NCBI GenBank assembly: GCA_018806985.1
Contig: JADANN010000461.1
Coordinates: forward strand, 2,751,276 to 2,815,275
DNA from: Angiostrongylus vasorum
Lineage: Eukaryota > Nematoda > Chromadorea > Rhabditida > Metastrongylidae
Reading direction: 5' to 3'
DNA length: 64,000 bases
Made by a program: the position numbers and the translations under genes. Below the pieces are notes generated by a model that was given only the letters and a program-made list of their open reading frames with translations, was not told where the DNA came from and ran no database searches. Shown here one piece after another: positions 45,601 to 57,600 of the stretch (its first letter is position 1; each line of letters begins with the position of its first letter).

Positions 45601-48600
45601 ATTGCTTATTCTCATTATTTTTTTATCCGACAGTTCGGCTGAGACGTCACAAGAAAGAAGAAGAAGCCCGCTCTCTCTGAAATCGCTTCTCAGGCCCTAT
45701 TGAAGAACCTTTATTACACTTACCATCATCTAATGCCTGATAAAAACGTTATTGATTTTATACCGTCATTGATTTTTTTTGTGTATACTTTATATTTTAT
45801 TGATTTTTTGTATTTCAGTGATTTTATTTATATTTTTCATACAAATAATAACCTGCCGTGAAAACTTGCAAAAGGCGGTAAATAAAAAAGTCAACATTGT
45901 GAATTTCAACTATAGCCTCAGCTTAACTGGGTTTAATGCCGATTTGGACTACCCAGATCAATCCCGTTGACGGGTGATTGCTGAAGGCAAAAGATCAATA
46001 GAACTAGCTGAGAGACAGGCGAAATGAAGGACCCGCATGGTGTGGTGGTGAGCGCGCTACTCCCCGGAAAGGACAACAGTGCGTTCGTTCCGCACTGCAG
46101 ACACTTGCGGTCCGGAGTTTTGCAAATATCTCAGTATCACTGTGGTTGTTTCACAAATAATACCCTGCCGTGAAAACTTGTAAAAGGCAATAAATAAAAA
46201 AGTCAACGTTTTTGATTTTTTCGTATTCTTATTGAGCAAACGCGAGGTGTTACTTTATTCTTTATTCACAAACAAGCTGACGTTTCTGCGGATTTCGCCT
46301 TCGCCAATCCCAGGAAAGGTCAAGTTAACAGCAATCTATTCGGCCGAACACCTCCATAACCAAACAGAGAAAACGCTAAACCAAGATTTCAATCACATTG
46401 AACACAAAATAGCTTCTTTGCACACTCACCGCTTTCTATGAGTCTTCCACTGAGTATGTCGCATGGAGACCAACCGCACAGAATTCACATGGAAGCGTAA
46501 TGTAACCTCCCATCAGAACAATACGCTTATATACTGCCTAATATCATGCGTGATAATGAGGCATTTTTTCCCTGCGGTTCATTTTCGGATTTCTGGAATT
46601 AATCTATAACGCCTCGAGAGTTTTGCGCGCTTGTGTTCTCGATTCCTGCGCGAGGATCGTGACACGTACTTCAAAGTCCTCCCCGCTATGTCTCTAGGTC
46701 CTATGCGTGCCTAGTGGGTATTTGGTTTACGTTTGCCGACTGGGTGTTCTTTTTATGCGGACACAGAGGGGTCTGCCCGTTTCGCCAATGTATTCGTCTC
46801 CGCACGTCTTACAGGAGATCAGATAAACTGTACCCGAGCTCATGCAATCACCGTCTCTACCATTAGGGCAAACTATGCAATTTTGCGTTGCACATAGACG
46901 GTCATGTAGGCGCGTTACGAACTAGCTGGCGCCTATGAGTACTCGGTGGCATTTCAACTTTGTTTACCGAATTCCCTAGACCCGCCATTCTTAAGCAGCG
47001 TTTTATAGATGCACTTACATCATTTGAGATGAAGGATAGGGCAAACGGGACCTTTTTATGGCTAGAGTTGTCGTTTGGGGGGCCTAGGATTTTCCCTACA
47101 TCTATCCCGAGCTACAGCTTCATAGTCATTAGAAATGGCTGTTTGCCGTGCAAAGTTCCGGGTACTCCTCTCTCTGCTTTCTTCCCGTGCACACCTTGGT
47201 TGCTGTTCGAAACCTGTATCTTATAATCGCGTTTTTTCGTGTGAGAGGGGGTGAGAGGAGAGGTAATGAGCCAAGATATTTTTACTACTCGGCTTTCGGT
47301 ACCGCTTCGTAATGTAGCCATTTTTTGACAGGTTAATTTGGACGTTCAGGAATGAAAGCCAGCTTTCTTTCGGTTTCTCTCGGGTAAACTTGATATACTT
47401 TGACTGTTCGTTCAACAACTCGAAACATTTGTCCATTGCCCTCTTGTGCTGAGCAAAGGACAAAACAGTCATCTATATATCTACAGTAGAGTAACGGCCC
47501 GAGATCGGTCACTGGTGCTTCCACCTTAGACGTAAACGCAATGGCAAGACTTGGTGCCACTCGTTCTCCCATTGCCAACTCTCTTATTTGAGCTTAGAAA
47601 TTTCCGGACCGTCCGAAGATTGAGTATCTCAAGCATTCTTTCAAGAGTGCCATCAACTGCTCTATCTTGAAGCCATACATGTTTATTTCTCCTTCGTGTT
47701 GTTTAAGGAGTTTGAATATGGCTTGGATTGCGGAATCATTCGACACATTTGTATAAAGGGCAGTAACGTCGAAGGACTCCTTCACGCACGCGCTGTCGAG
47801 CTGCGCAGTACGTAGACGATCCAGAAACGTCTGGGTATTCGTAAGATGAGCTGGAATGTGTTTCAGCAACTGGGTAAATCTTAGGCTTGAAAACCACGTC
47901 ATCCTATCCGTTGGCCCGTCTACACAGCTACTGGTAGGTCTAACCTTAAGCAATGATGGATCGGTAGACGCAAGATCATCGCTAGTTACTAGCTTATGAG
48001 TTTTTATGAGCAAGTACAAGAGGGGACACGTTGGTAAGTCAACTTTTAGTTGAGAGATAACTGATGGTTTTAAACTATCAGCCCTTGCCATTTCGACCCA
48101 TTCGTCGTTCAATTTTCGGTATTTACTTTTAAACTCCTCAGATGATAGGCGATAAAGTGAAGCATCTTCAAGATGCTTTTTCGTTATCTCAACATCTAAC
48201 TGATGGGGAATTACTACAAATTCTCCACCCTTGTCACGAATGGGCAGTCTTATGTTTTTTCAACCTTATCAATTCTCGTACCTCTCGCATACCATGTTTT
48301 TTGCACTTTACTGAGGTTGGAGCTGTATCTTTTCGCGCGATAATGATCAAGGACTTTGAAAGTTTCATTCGTAAACATCCGAAATTTAACACCAACTTCA
48401 TTATTGGGCTCGTGTTGTCTAAAGAACGGCTGAGGAAATGGTGCTATTGGTAGGGCCCTCACTTGTTGTTCGCGCCTATTTTGCGTTTCGTCTCCAGCTT
48501 TTTTGCGGAGTCTATCTTGAAGTTCATGTAAACTACATACGACCCTACGCAAGATTATCTTAGAAATGGGTTCAGATGGTGAGAAACTCGGTCCCAATTC

Positions 48601-51600
48601 TAATAACGAGCGCGCACAATCAGAGAGAGTCATGCCTCCTAACACGGTTAGCCCTGAATTTTCTTGCACATTATTTATCCTACTGTGATCTGTTTGATGT
48701 TCGTTAGCGGTATTTCTGTGCGCTCTTGAAGCCGTGTTATGCGATTTACTCAAAAGGTCTTCGAATTTTCTCCGCAAATTTACTTTAGCATTAGATCTAA
48801 TAGAGTTGCAAATCAACACTGACCTACCCACTATTCTCCTCCAGAGGCGGTCCTCCAAATATTGAAAACAAAAGTTTTCTTTCGTCTCGCACTTCTTCCA
48901 CTTGGCGAGCTTCTGGTTTTGTCGGCTTCGTAGACAAGTGCCTAGTATTCGCACGGGAAGAGAGCAGAGAGAGGAGCCTCGGAACTTGGCATGGCAAATA
49001 GCCATTTCTACTGGCTACGAAACTGTAGCTCGGGAAAGGTGTAGGGAAAATCCTAGGCCGCCAAACGACAACTCTAGCGATAAAAAGGTCCCGTTTGCCC
49101 TACCCTTCATCTAAAATGATGTAAGTGCAGCTATGAAACGCTGCTTAAGAAGGGCGGGTCTAGAGGATTCTGTAAACAAAGTTGAAATGCCACCGAGTAC
49201 TCTTAGGCGCCAGCTAGTTCGTACGCGCCTACATGACCGTCTATGTGCAACGCAAAATTGCATAATTTGCCCTAATGGTAGAGACGGTGATTGTATGAGT
49301 TCGGGTACAGTCTATTTGATCTCCTGTAAGACGTGCGGAGACGAAAACATTGGGGAAACGGGTAGACCACTCCGTGTCTGCATAAAAGAACACCTAGTCA
49401 GTAGACGTAAACCAAATACCCCACTAGGTACGCATAGGACCCAGAGACATAACGGGGAGGACTTTGAAGTACGGGTCACGATCCTCGCGCAGGAATCGAG
49501 AACACAAGCGCGCAAAACTCTCGAGGCGTTATAGATTATTTCCAGAAATCTGAAAATGAACCGCAGGGGAAAAATGCCTCATTATCACGCATGATATTAG
49601 GCAGTATATAAGCGTATTGTTCTGATGGGAGGGTTACATTACGCTTCCATGTGAATTCTGTGCGGTTGGTCTCCATGCGACATACTCAGTGGAAGACTCA
49701 TAGAAAGCGGTGAGTGTGCAAAGAAGCTATTTTGTGTTCAATGTGATTGAAATCTTGGTTTAGCGTTTTCTCTATTTGGTTATGGAGGTGTACGGCCGAA
49801 TAGATTGCTGTTAACTTGACCTTTCCAGGGCCTGAGGAAGGCGAAATCCGCCGAAACGTCAGCTTGTTCGTAAATAAAGAATAAAGTAACTCCTCGCGTT
49901 TGCTCAACAAGAATACGAATAGTTACTTGATCAATGCCGTGGTTAATAGAAAGTCGGTCGTGGGAGTCATCGATTTTATTTCTTTAATTGAACAAAAGAG
50001 GTCGACAATTTGGTTAGATTTTGAATGTTTGGAGGCATCTCTATGGAGCCATGGCCGAATAGCATCCGTCCATAATTTTTTAATCGAAGCACAAATGTGG
50101 CACCACCTTGAATAAGGTTTAGCAGTTTTCTGGAAGGGACGGCTGTTCTTTGGCTTTATAATTTTCTGAGCCGAAAATTTCCTTCGTCTTTTAATTGGAT
50201 TTCTTTTTTTAGAATCCACTGAGTCCACAGTTCCATCAGCATCCCACTTTTCCTTAGTACATTTATGTCCATATGGCCACTGCTTAACAACCTTTTTAGG
50301 AAACTCTTTGCAATCATTCAGGCTTTACTTTATGGATTTCAACTGTAGGCAGTTTCTTCTAAAAGAAGAACACCTGAGAACAGAATAAGTGGCTAGAATT
50401 GTGGAGAATCCCATAGCTAAAACTGTCCCAGTTAAATGAATCAATCATTGTTCGTCTAGTTGAAGCAGCAGTCGTTTTTTTCCCTATCTACACATTACAC
50501 TCTGTTCTCCTTAGCGCGTTTGTTCCGCCCTTCTACTAACTAATCTCCACCTCAGTCTAATCTCGAAAGGACTATTTCCTAAGTAGTAATAATCCATATG
50601 GGTGTCTCCGAAAAGTAATGGAAGCGTTAACTTTTGAACCAGTTAGGTTAACAATCGCAAGGGTTTCAACAAGCGCGATCTCGAAAATGCTGTTGTCGAG
50701 CTAATTTCTACCGTACTTCATGGTAGATTGCGCTTCAGGGCAATCTGCGATTATTTGAGGACTAATTTCTGGATAGTATAGTTTACATAAGTTTGAGTGT
50801 CCAAACGATCTATGAGGCGTTTTCGCGGGAAATCTGTTGTATCGACACGGGCACATCTCTTTCACGGCTGTATGCGATTTTCGATGAAAAATTCATAGTT
50901 TTGGTCGAAATCACACATATTGTTTGTCAACTAGGTGACTATACTTGAGAAAGAGCCCCTGTTCTCAGGCTGCTTTGACTTATTATTTTTAATGAATCTG
51001 TTTACGACATCGTTTTAGTGGCGTATAAGTGGTTTTTTATATTCGCCGCATAGCACTGAGTTTCATAAAAACCACAGCTTGGAAAAAGTCTATAACGGAT
51101 GAGGAACAGTATACTATATATGTATGTATGGGTGCGGGTAGCACAGTGGTGACGGTTCCTATCATCACGAGCGCGGTGCTGCTTCGATCCCGCCCTTGGC
51201 TTACCAAGCCTCTTATTCCTCCGGGGTCGCGGAATCGGAACCAGATTTTTCGGGAAAAAAAATCACTCTCTAAAATCCCGCTCCTTCCCGGTTATCTCAG
51301 GGGTTCCACGGAAAGTCGTCGGCTCGACCAGCATTCTACGACATTCAAGATGAAATGAAAAAGCCCTGGAGCAGCAGCAGAAGCCACACGTTAAGGTAGA
51401 CCTTCGTGGATGATGGATGAGAGGAAATGAATCGAAAGTGAGAACTGATGGGATCCGCAAAGTAGACGTGAAAGCGGATCGCATGAAAAAAAGTTTTTAT
51501 TCAAAAAAAAAGAATGTGCATGCATGTGTATGTTAATGGAAGTGAAATCGAATCGAATTTGAATGTTAAACGATATATTTAGAGGGGATTTGGGAGAAGA

Positions 51601-54600
51601 ACCTTTTTCGTGCTATCGCTTACTATTTTCTATATCATTAGAGTAACTGGTAATAGGGAAGTCTTTACTGCAGTAGGACTAAGTCATAAGAACGGTTGCT
51701 GAAAAAACTGTCAAAGTAAAACGTAAGGAAACCGCACCCAAAACAATGAATGAAAGAAAACATGGGAAAGCGAGAGTACAGGAATTGAAGGGATGTATGA
51801 GGGGGGTCGGTAAGAATTTATCATGGCACACTATTTGTTGAGGTTGCTGAAGGATACTGGTAGAGTATATACAAATCCATTACTTAGGATAATAGGTTTC
51901 TAAGTTCGTTCCCTGATTTACAACATCTTTCTAGATGTTGTGAAACTTTGCTTTCATGGAAAAAAAATCTTCCAAACTTTTTTAGCTTGGTTTTTTTCCT
52001 TTCGCTTTTCTTTTACGTGTAATGTGCAGATCCGAGCACTTTTTGCATTCGATTCGTTTCCTCGCACCCATCATCCAAAATATTCTTCCAACTTTTTTTT
52101 TGCGAAAGGGCTCAGTTGCTCCATGAAGATTTTCCCTTCGTCATTAATGCCGTAAAATGCTGCTGGATTCGATTTTCCTTGGAACTTTGGGATAGCCTGA
52201 CTAGCACGTTTCCACTTGGATTGCGGAGGGTAATTCTTTCCCGGACAAGCGTAGTACCAACAATTTCTCGACGCCGGAGGGTTGGTGAGCCCGGCACGGT
52301 GTCGGACAAGCGTCGTGCTCGTGATGATCGGCATCGCTACCACTGCGATACCCACCCATTGATATTATATATAAGGATAAAGGATAAAGCTCTCGGCGCT
52401 GATCTATCCCCGAGGGATACGTCATGCATTCGACGTTATTAAGTATCGTTGGAGGTGATTGAATGCATATCTGGCCTTTACAATGACTCGCGGTGCCCTA
52501 CCGATGTATCGAGCCAGTGCTGCTATCCTCCCAGACAAGTCTAATACCAGTTTGTCGACCCCGGAGGGATGGAAGGCTTGGTGGGCCATGAGCGCGGGGA
52601 TCGATTTCACGCGTGTGTCGCAGTGGCGCCTCCAACCACTGCGTCACACGCGCCTTTTGGTATTATATTATACATAAAATGCAATCATACGCGCGACTTT
52701 TGATATTATATATGCACATAAATATGTAATCATGCATATTACTGGAATTTAACTCCGGATTTTACCTCAAGCCCTTGAATAATTAATTCTGAAGGGTATT
52801 TTAGGATTGATGTACCTTCCTCGGCCGTTTTTCCCTTTATATGTTCACTCACCGAAATCGGAAAGAGGTCACTGCTCCTTCAAGAAGCCTTCCTAAGTCC
52901 AGGCAAGAAAATCTTCGAAATTTTCAGAAATTTTTTCTAATAAGAAAATTCTTTGCCTTTTGATGGTTTAGATTCCACTATGGTGAGGTCTGGACTAAAA
53001 AAATCGAATCGGCAATATACACCAGAGTTTTTCAACAATCTAGAGTTGCTCAAGTTCGAAACTCGTTCTATATTTTCATTCGGAAGCTCAGCTAAAAAGC
53101 AAACTAATATTAGAATTGGTTGCCATATCGAATGAATTTGCATGAGATATGGTAAACCTTCCTTCCGGAGATCTACATGTGGTGGTGAATGCAAACTTCG
53201 GCTACAAGCGTCCTGTTATAAAACTCTTTTTAATAGATTGATAATTCATTGGACAGTCTTAGGCAATGCGGAAATATATGAATGTTAGAGTACTAGTTTG
53301 ATACCTATCTTGTCGTTCTCATATTTCGTCTGCACTTCAGCACTTTTTTTGCGCGTTTCGTTTCTCTGAAGCTGTCATTCTCAGTGTTAGTAGTTTTTAT
53401 CTGGTTCGCCTGCTATGTAAAAACTGAAGTAGTAGACACCAGATGTGAGTTCAGCTTTTCTAGGTTGGCATCGAAGACGTCATTCCAACATTTTTAAAAT
53501 ATCCCCTAGAAGTCTCTAAGATTCTGTTTGAATTCGGCCGAATACCTTTTTTCGTGGGGCACACGTGTTCTTTTCTCATTATAGTGCCAGTTTACTGATG
53601 TTTTTTCTTCGACATCTATTAAACGGCGCGTTCGAAATGAGATTTTTTCCAGCTTTCTTATCTTCGAAAACCGGCTTAAAGTAAGATGGGTAGGTTTATC
53701 CTCAGAAAACATATATTACACTGTTTCCCGCTGTTCCCATGTAGCCAGCGTATGAAGCAATGTTTCTGCTGCGTAGCATTCAAGTGCACGGAGCACACAG
53801 ATAGAAATCACCAAGCTGGCTAGCGGACTTTGTTGGGGTCCTAAAGGTTGTTAGCAACACTAGTTGCTGTGTTTATATTGTTGAGCTTACACGAGGTTGA
53901 TAGAGATGTTTATTCGGCTAACGTTTCAACGTCTTCGTCTTCATCAGAGCCGGCGATCCTTTTCCATGGTCCCGATGGTCCGTAGCTGTTTCTCTTCTAG
54001 ATGCGGCGTTTTCGTTTCTACGAAGTGGATTGTTCATATCTCTAAAATGCATGCTGTTTTTTTGCAACAATGCCATTCTCAACTTCGGCTTCCTTCTAAT
54101 CTCAGCACTGATCAGTTGTTCGATGTTTTACTGATAAGCACACACAAGGTTGTTGTTAGAATACTTATTCAGAATAGATGACGTCACGGAAAATTTTGCA
54201 CTTTTTAGCGCCTGGAAAACTCAAGTCAGCTGCAATCTAGTAGTCAACCAAATACCTCTATACCCTCAACAGAGGAACCAGAAATTCAATCGCATCGGAA
54301 ACAAAACATAGCTTCCTCATACAATCATCACTCTCTGTGACATGTGGTGGTTTTGCTCTTAGGTTATGAAGGTATATGATTGACCAGGTTGCAGTCAACC
54401 TGACCTTTCCAGGCTCTGAAGAAGGCCAAACCCACCAAAACCTTAGCTATACCTTAATGTCAATAAATACTATAATGATATTCTCGTGTGTGCTTATCAA
54501 GAACAGCGATTTAATATTATTTCTAACGCTTTCACGCATTTCTTGGTGACTGAAAATTCTTCCAAGTAACTATTAGCTTTACTAAAAAGCAGCTGAAGTA

Positions 54601-57600
54601 AGAAGGAGCAAAATAGCTTATTACACAGTTTCCAATGAACCTTTCTCAAGTATTTTCAGCCCGTTCTTTCGTTTCCGCATCCCTTGTGAAAAAAATACAT
54701 TTTTCTGAAAGAATAGTTATTTAGATTGCTTTAAATTTATATCAGTATTGGCTGAAAATCCAGGTATTTTGAGAAAACGTTAAGGATACTTATCCACATT
54801 TGGTAGTAACCACTTAAGAAACTTCGTTTAGGCGCTCCTCGTTTGGTGTCGCCCTCACCGTCGGAGGTGTTCTTCTATTCACGAGCTGATGCCGACTATG
54901 TGGTGTTGCCGTGCTTTGCTGTTGGTCAACCAGCACCCAACATTACCTGGTTCAGAAATGAGATCGAAGTGGTGAGTTCAGATTCGTTGAGCATTTCGAA
55001 AATAGAGGCGAGTCACAGTGGAAATCGCCAGTGGAGAGCGATACCTGAAACTAGATTTGTTCCTATGCCTTTTATTGCCATCTCATTCTTTCTTCATGGC
55101 TGGATATTTGTAAAATGCAATCACAGCGTTGCTGATACATGAGCAAAACCCGGGTCCCAGGTCGAGCTTCGAAACCGCGATTACCGTTTGCCGGGCTCGC
55201 GTGCTATTCACCACATCAACCAACGTCCTTGCTTCTTTCCCGTTCTGTCGGCCAACTTTTTACTTCACTCATAAGTCAACATCCTTGTGGTTATATTACA
55301 TCACATAAATTTCTCTTGTCTGTGCTTGAAAACAGTCGTGCGCTGTTGCGGCTAACTGAATTAAGCAAATAGGAACTATGGTCGTTAACAGCAACACTAC
55401 CTGATACGTAAGAGTCTTTTCGCTATTACAGCTTAAAACACATCTCACATAATGCCCTGCCGTGAAAGAAACAATATGATGAAAACTGAAGCATTATTAC
55501 AACTTAATGATAGCCTTCTTATCTACTTTGTAAAAGGCAAGTAAAATGACAGAAAGGAAAAAAGAAAGAAAATAAAGGGGAGGAGAGATAAAGGAAGACG
55601 TTCATGCAAGCTTTCGAATACGACAGCAGTCATCTGATCGATCGATGGGTTTTCACTAGCGGTGTTCCTTTATTGTAGCGTAGCCATGATATTCTCGCAG
55701 CGGACCTTCAAGATACGGTCCTTTTCACATTTTTCTCATGCAGAACAAAAAAAACAGAAATAAAGAAAAGAAAGAGCTAGAAAGAAGAAAATAGGAGAAA
55801 CAGGACGCAGAGACACAATGGATCTTTTGGAGAATTCGTTATTTTTTCTGGGGTTCCCCGATTTACCAAGGTGACGAATTCTTTCCTCAGTTGAACCGTA
55901 CTGTGCATCTGAGATCCATCCTCATAAAGGATTACCTCTGCTGAAAATTATTTAAACATTTCTACCCCAAGACCAGTGTAGGAGTGAAAACTCAAAAGGG
56001 CTCAAAAAATCGTTGCAGCTGTGTGTGAACAATGGTCATAAAGCGATAAATCTCTCTCTCCGATCCATACAAATGAATTGGTGATTGTCCCATCTGGTTC
56101 CACTCCTTTCACAGCGGCTTAGGGTTCCGAAATAGAGCAGACCAGAAGAAATATCGATGCACTTAGAAGTGTGCTACGACGAGCGCCACTTTTGAACACT
56201 AGCTCACGAATCTTTTAAGAACTATCCATTACAAATAGCATAGCCACGATTACAGTAAGGTCTTGAAGAAGATCACGTAGCAAAAGAAGTAAGGTCAGGT
56301 CAATATATATTGCTATTTCAGTGGGAATATTTAGGAAATGTAGGTCCTTGTTAGAAACTTATACATTGAAAGTGAACTTTTTTGCCTTTTTTAAGCTTCA
56401 TATAAATTTTTGTAAGTAGTATGTGTTTATGTGGTTGAGAATTTTTCCAGCGGAAGAATATCTTAGGTTGAAAGTAGGAAAAATCGCGCCAAAGCTACTG
56501 TAATTCTGAAATTGATCTCAGGTCGGTTGGCTTTTCATGAACAGGAATATCCTTGTAACATTTCATAGCTAGCACTTTTTAAGATTTGGTCCTGTAAGCA
56601 GAAATGACTATCACCTGTTTATGACTTGGTTTCGCCAAGTGGTTAAAATTGTATTCATTCTTTTGGTAGACGACAAAAAAATTGTGGCAATGGTTATGAA
56701 TGAATAGTTGAAGAAATCTTTATCGTGCTAAAAATAGCCTCGAATTTTTTTTCATCAGGGTTTTTTCTTCGTCAACAAGCCATTTTTTGCCGTTCCTATC
56801 CTCTTCGTCGGCTATCCCGTATATGCAAATCCGTTTCTTTAAGGCCTATTTCACGGCAATTTTGTTGGTAATGAACCTTGGAAAAGAGCCAAATTTGAAA
56901 AAAAAACAGTAACTATGTGGCGGGCTATGATGGAGGCGTGCCATTCTAGGTCCGGGACCAAAGAGGAGAAGACGGAAGGACCAAAAAGCAGAAGAAGATA
57001 AAATTATTCACATGTTTTTTAACTACACCTGAGCATCTAGTGAAAGATATCGAGGTGATGGTTGAGACTCACTCTATCAAAGAATTCAATCAAGAAAAGA
57101 AAGTCAATGAGAATGAGTGCTAGTGCAACAGGTTAAAATTGTTTAAATTATTTCAGGTTGTTATTCTTTATTATTATTAAGAAGTAGACTTCGTCATTCC
57201 TCCCAACGGTTTACCGCCTCGTCGTAGCTGGGAGGTGTTCCTGGGTGTCCGACTGCGATGTACAGCGGGTGGATTCGTCCCCACGGCAGGGTCTCCCAAG
57301 CTGAGAAGGAGTCTGGCGTTTCCATCAGGAAGCCTAGCTAAGAGTAAACCAATACCAGGATTCGCCACCGTCTTGGTATCAAAGTCGCATGGTGGTAAAT
57401 CTCCCTCTGATCCACAAGGGCTGCGACTGCCCGTGGTGGTGAAAGACCTGGGGCAGACTATGGCCAGGCTGACCTCGGGGTTCCAGGGAACCACTATGGC
57501 TTATCCAGCAAATCTCCGATAAATGGCGATTATGCTGCGGCCCGCACAACCAGTGAGGACGGGCCGTTCAAGTGTCAAGTGTGTGTCAAGAGTTCGTCAT

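Larger units (their letters stand above)
46222..49967 (-). mobile_element. PLE-4, near full-length Penelope-like element with inverted right arm
   Basis: The main copy is on the minus strand: N-terminal region and RT from about 49005 down to 47112, then GIY-YIG and a terminal repeat to 46222. A second copy of the 3' part (48955-49967, plus) is fused to its 5' side. Ends match as CGTATTCTTATTGAGCAAAC (46222) and GTTTGCTCAACAAGAATACG (49898-49917). The tail CAATGCCGTGGTTAATAGAA, then AGTCGGTCGTGGGAGT is only at the right. Flanks GATTTTTT and CGATTTTAT may be an imperfect target-site duplication. Confidence 0.8.

Noticed and set aside
45634..45710. Further exon of the contactin-like gene after exon c
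   Set aside because: The acceptor is plausible, but in the required phase it stops after 15 codons and no donor is present. Kept only as a note.
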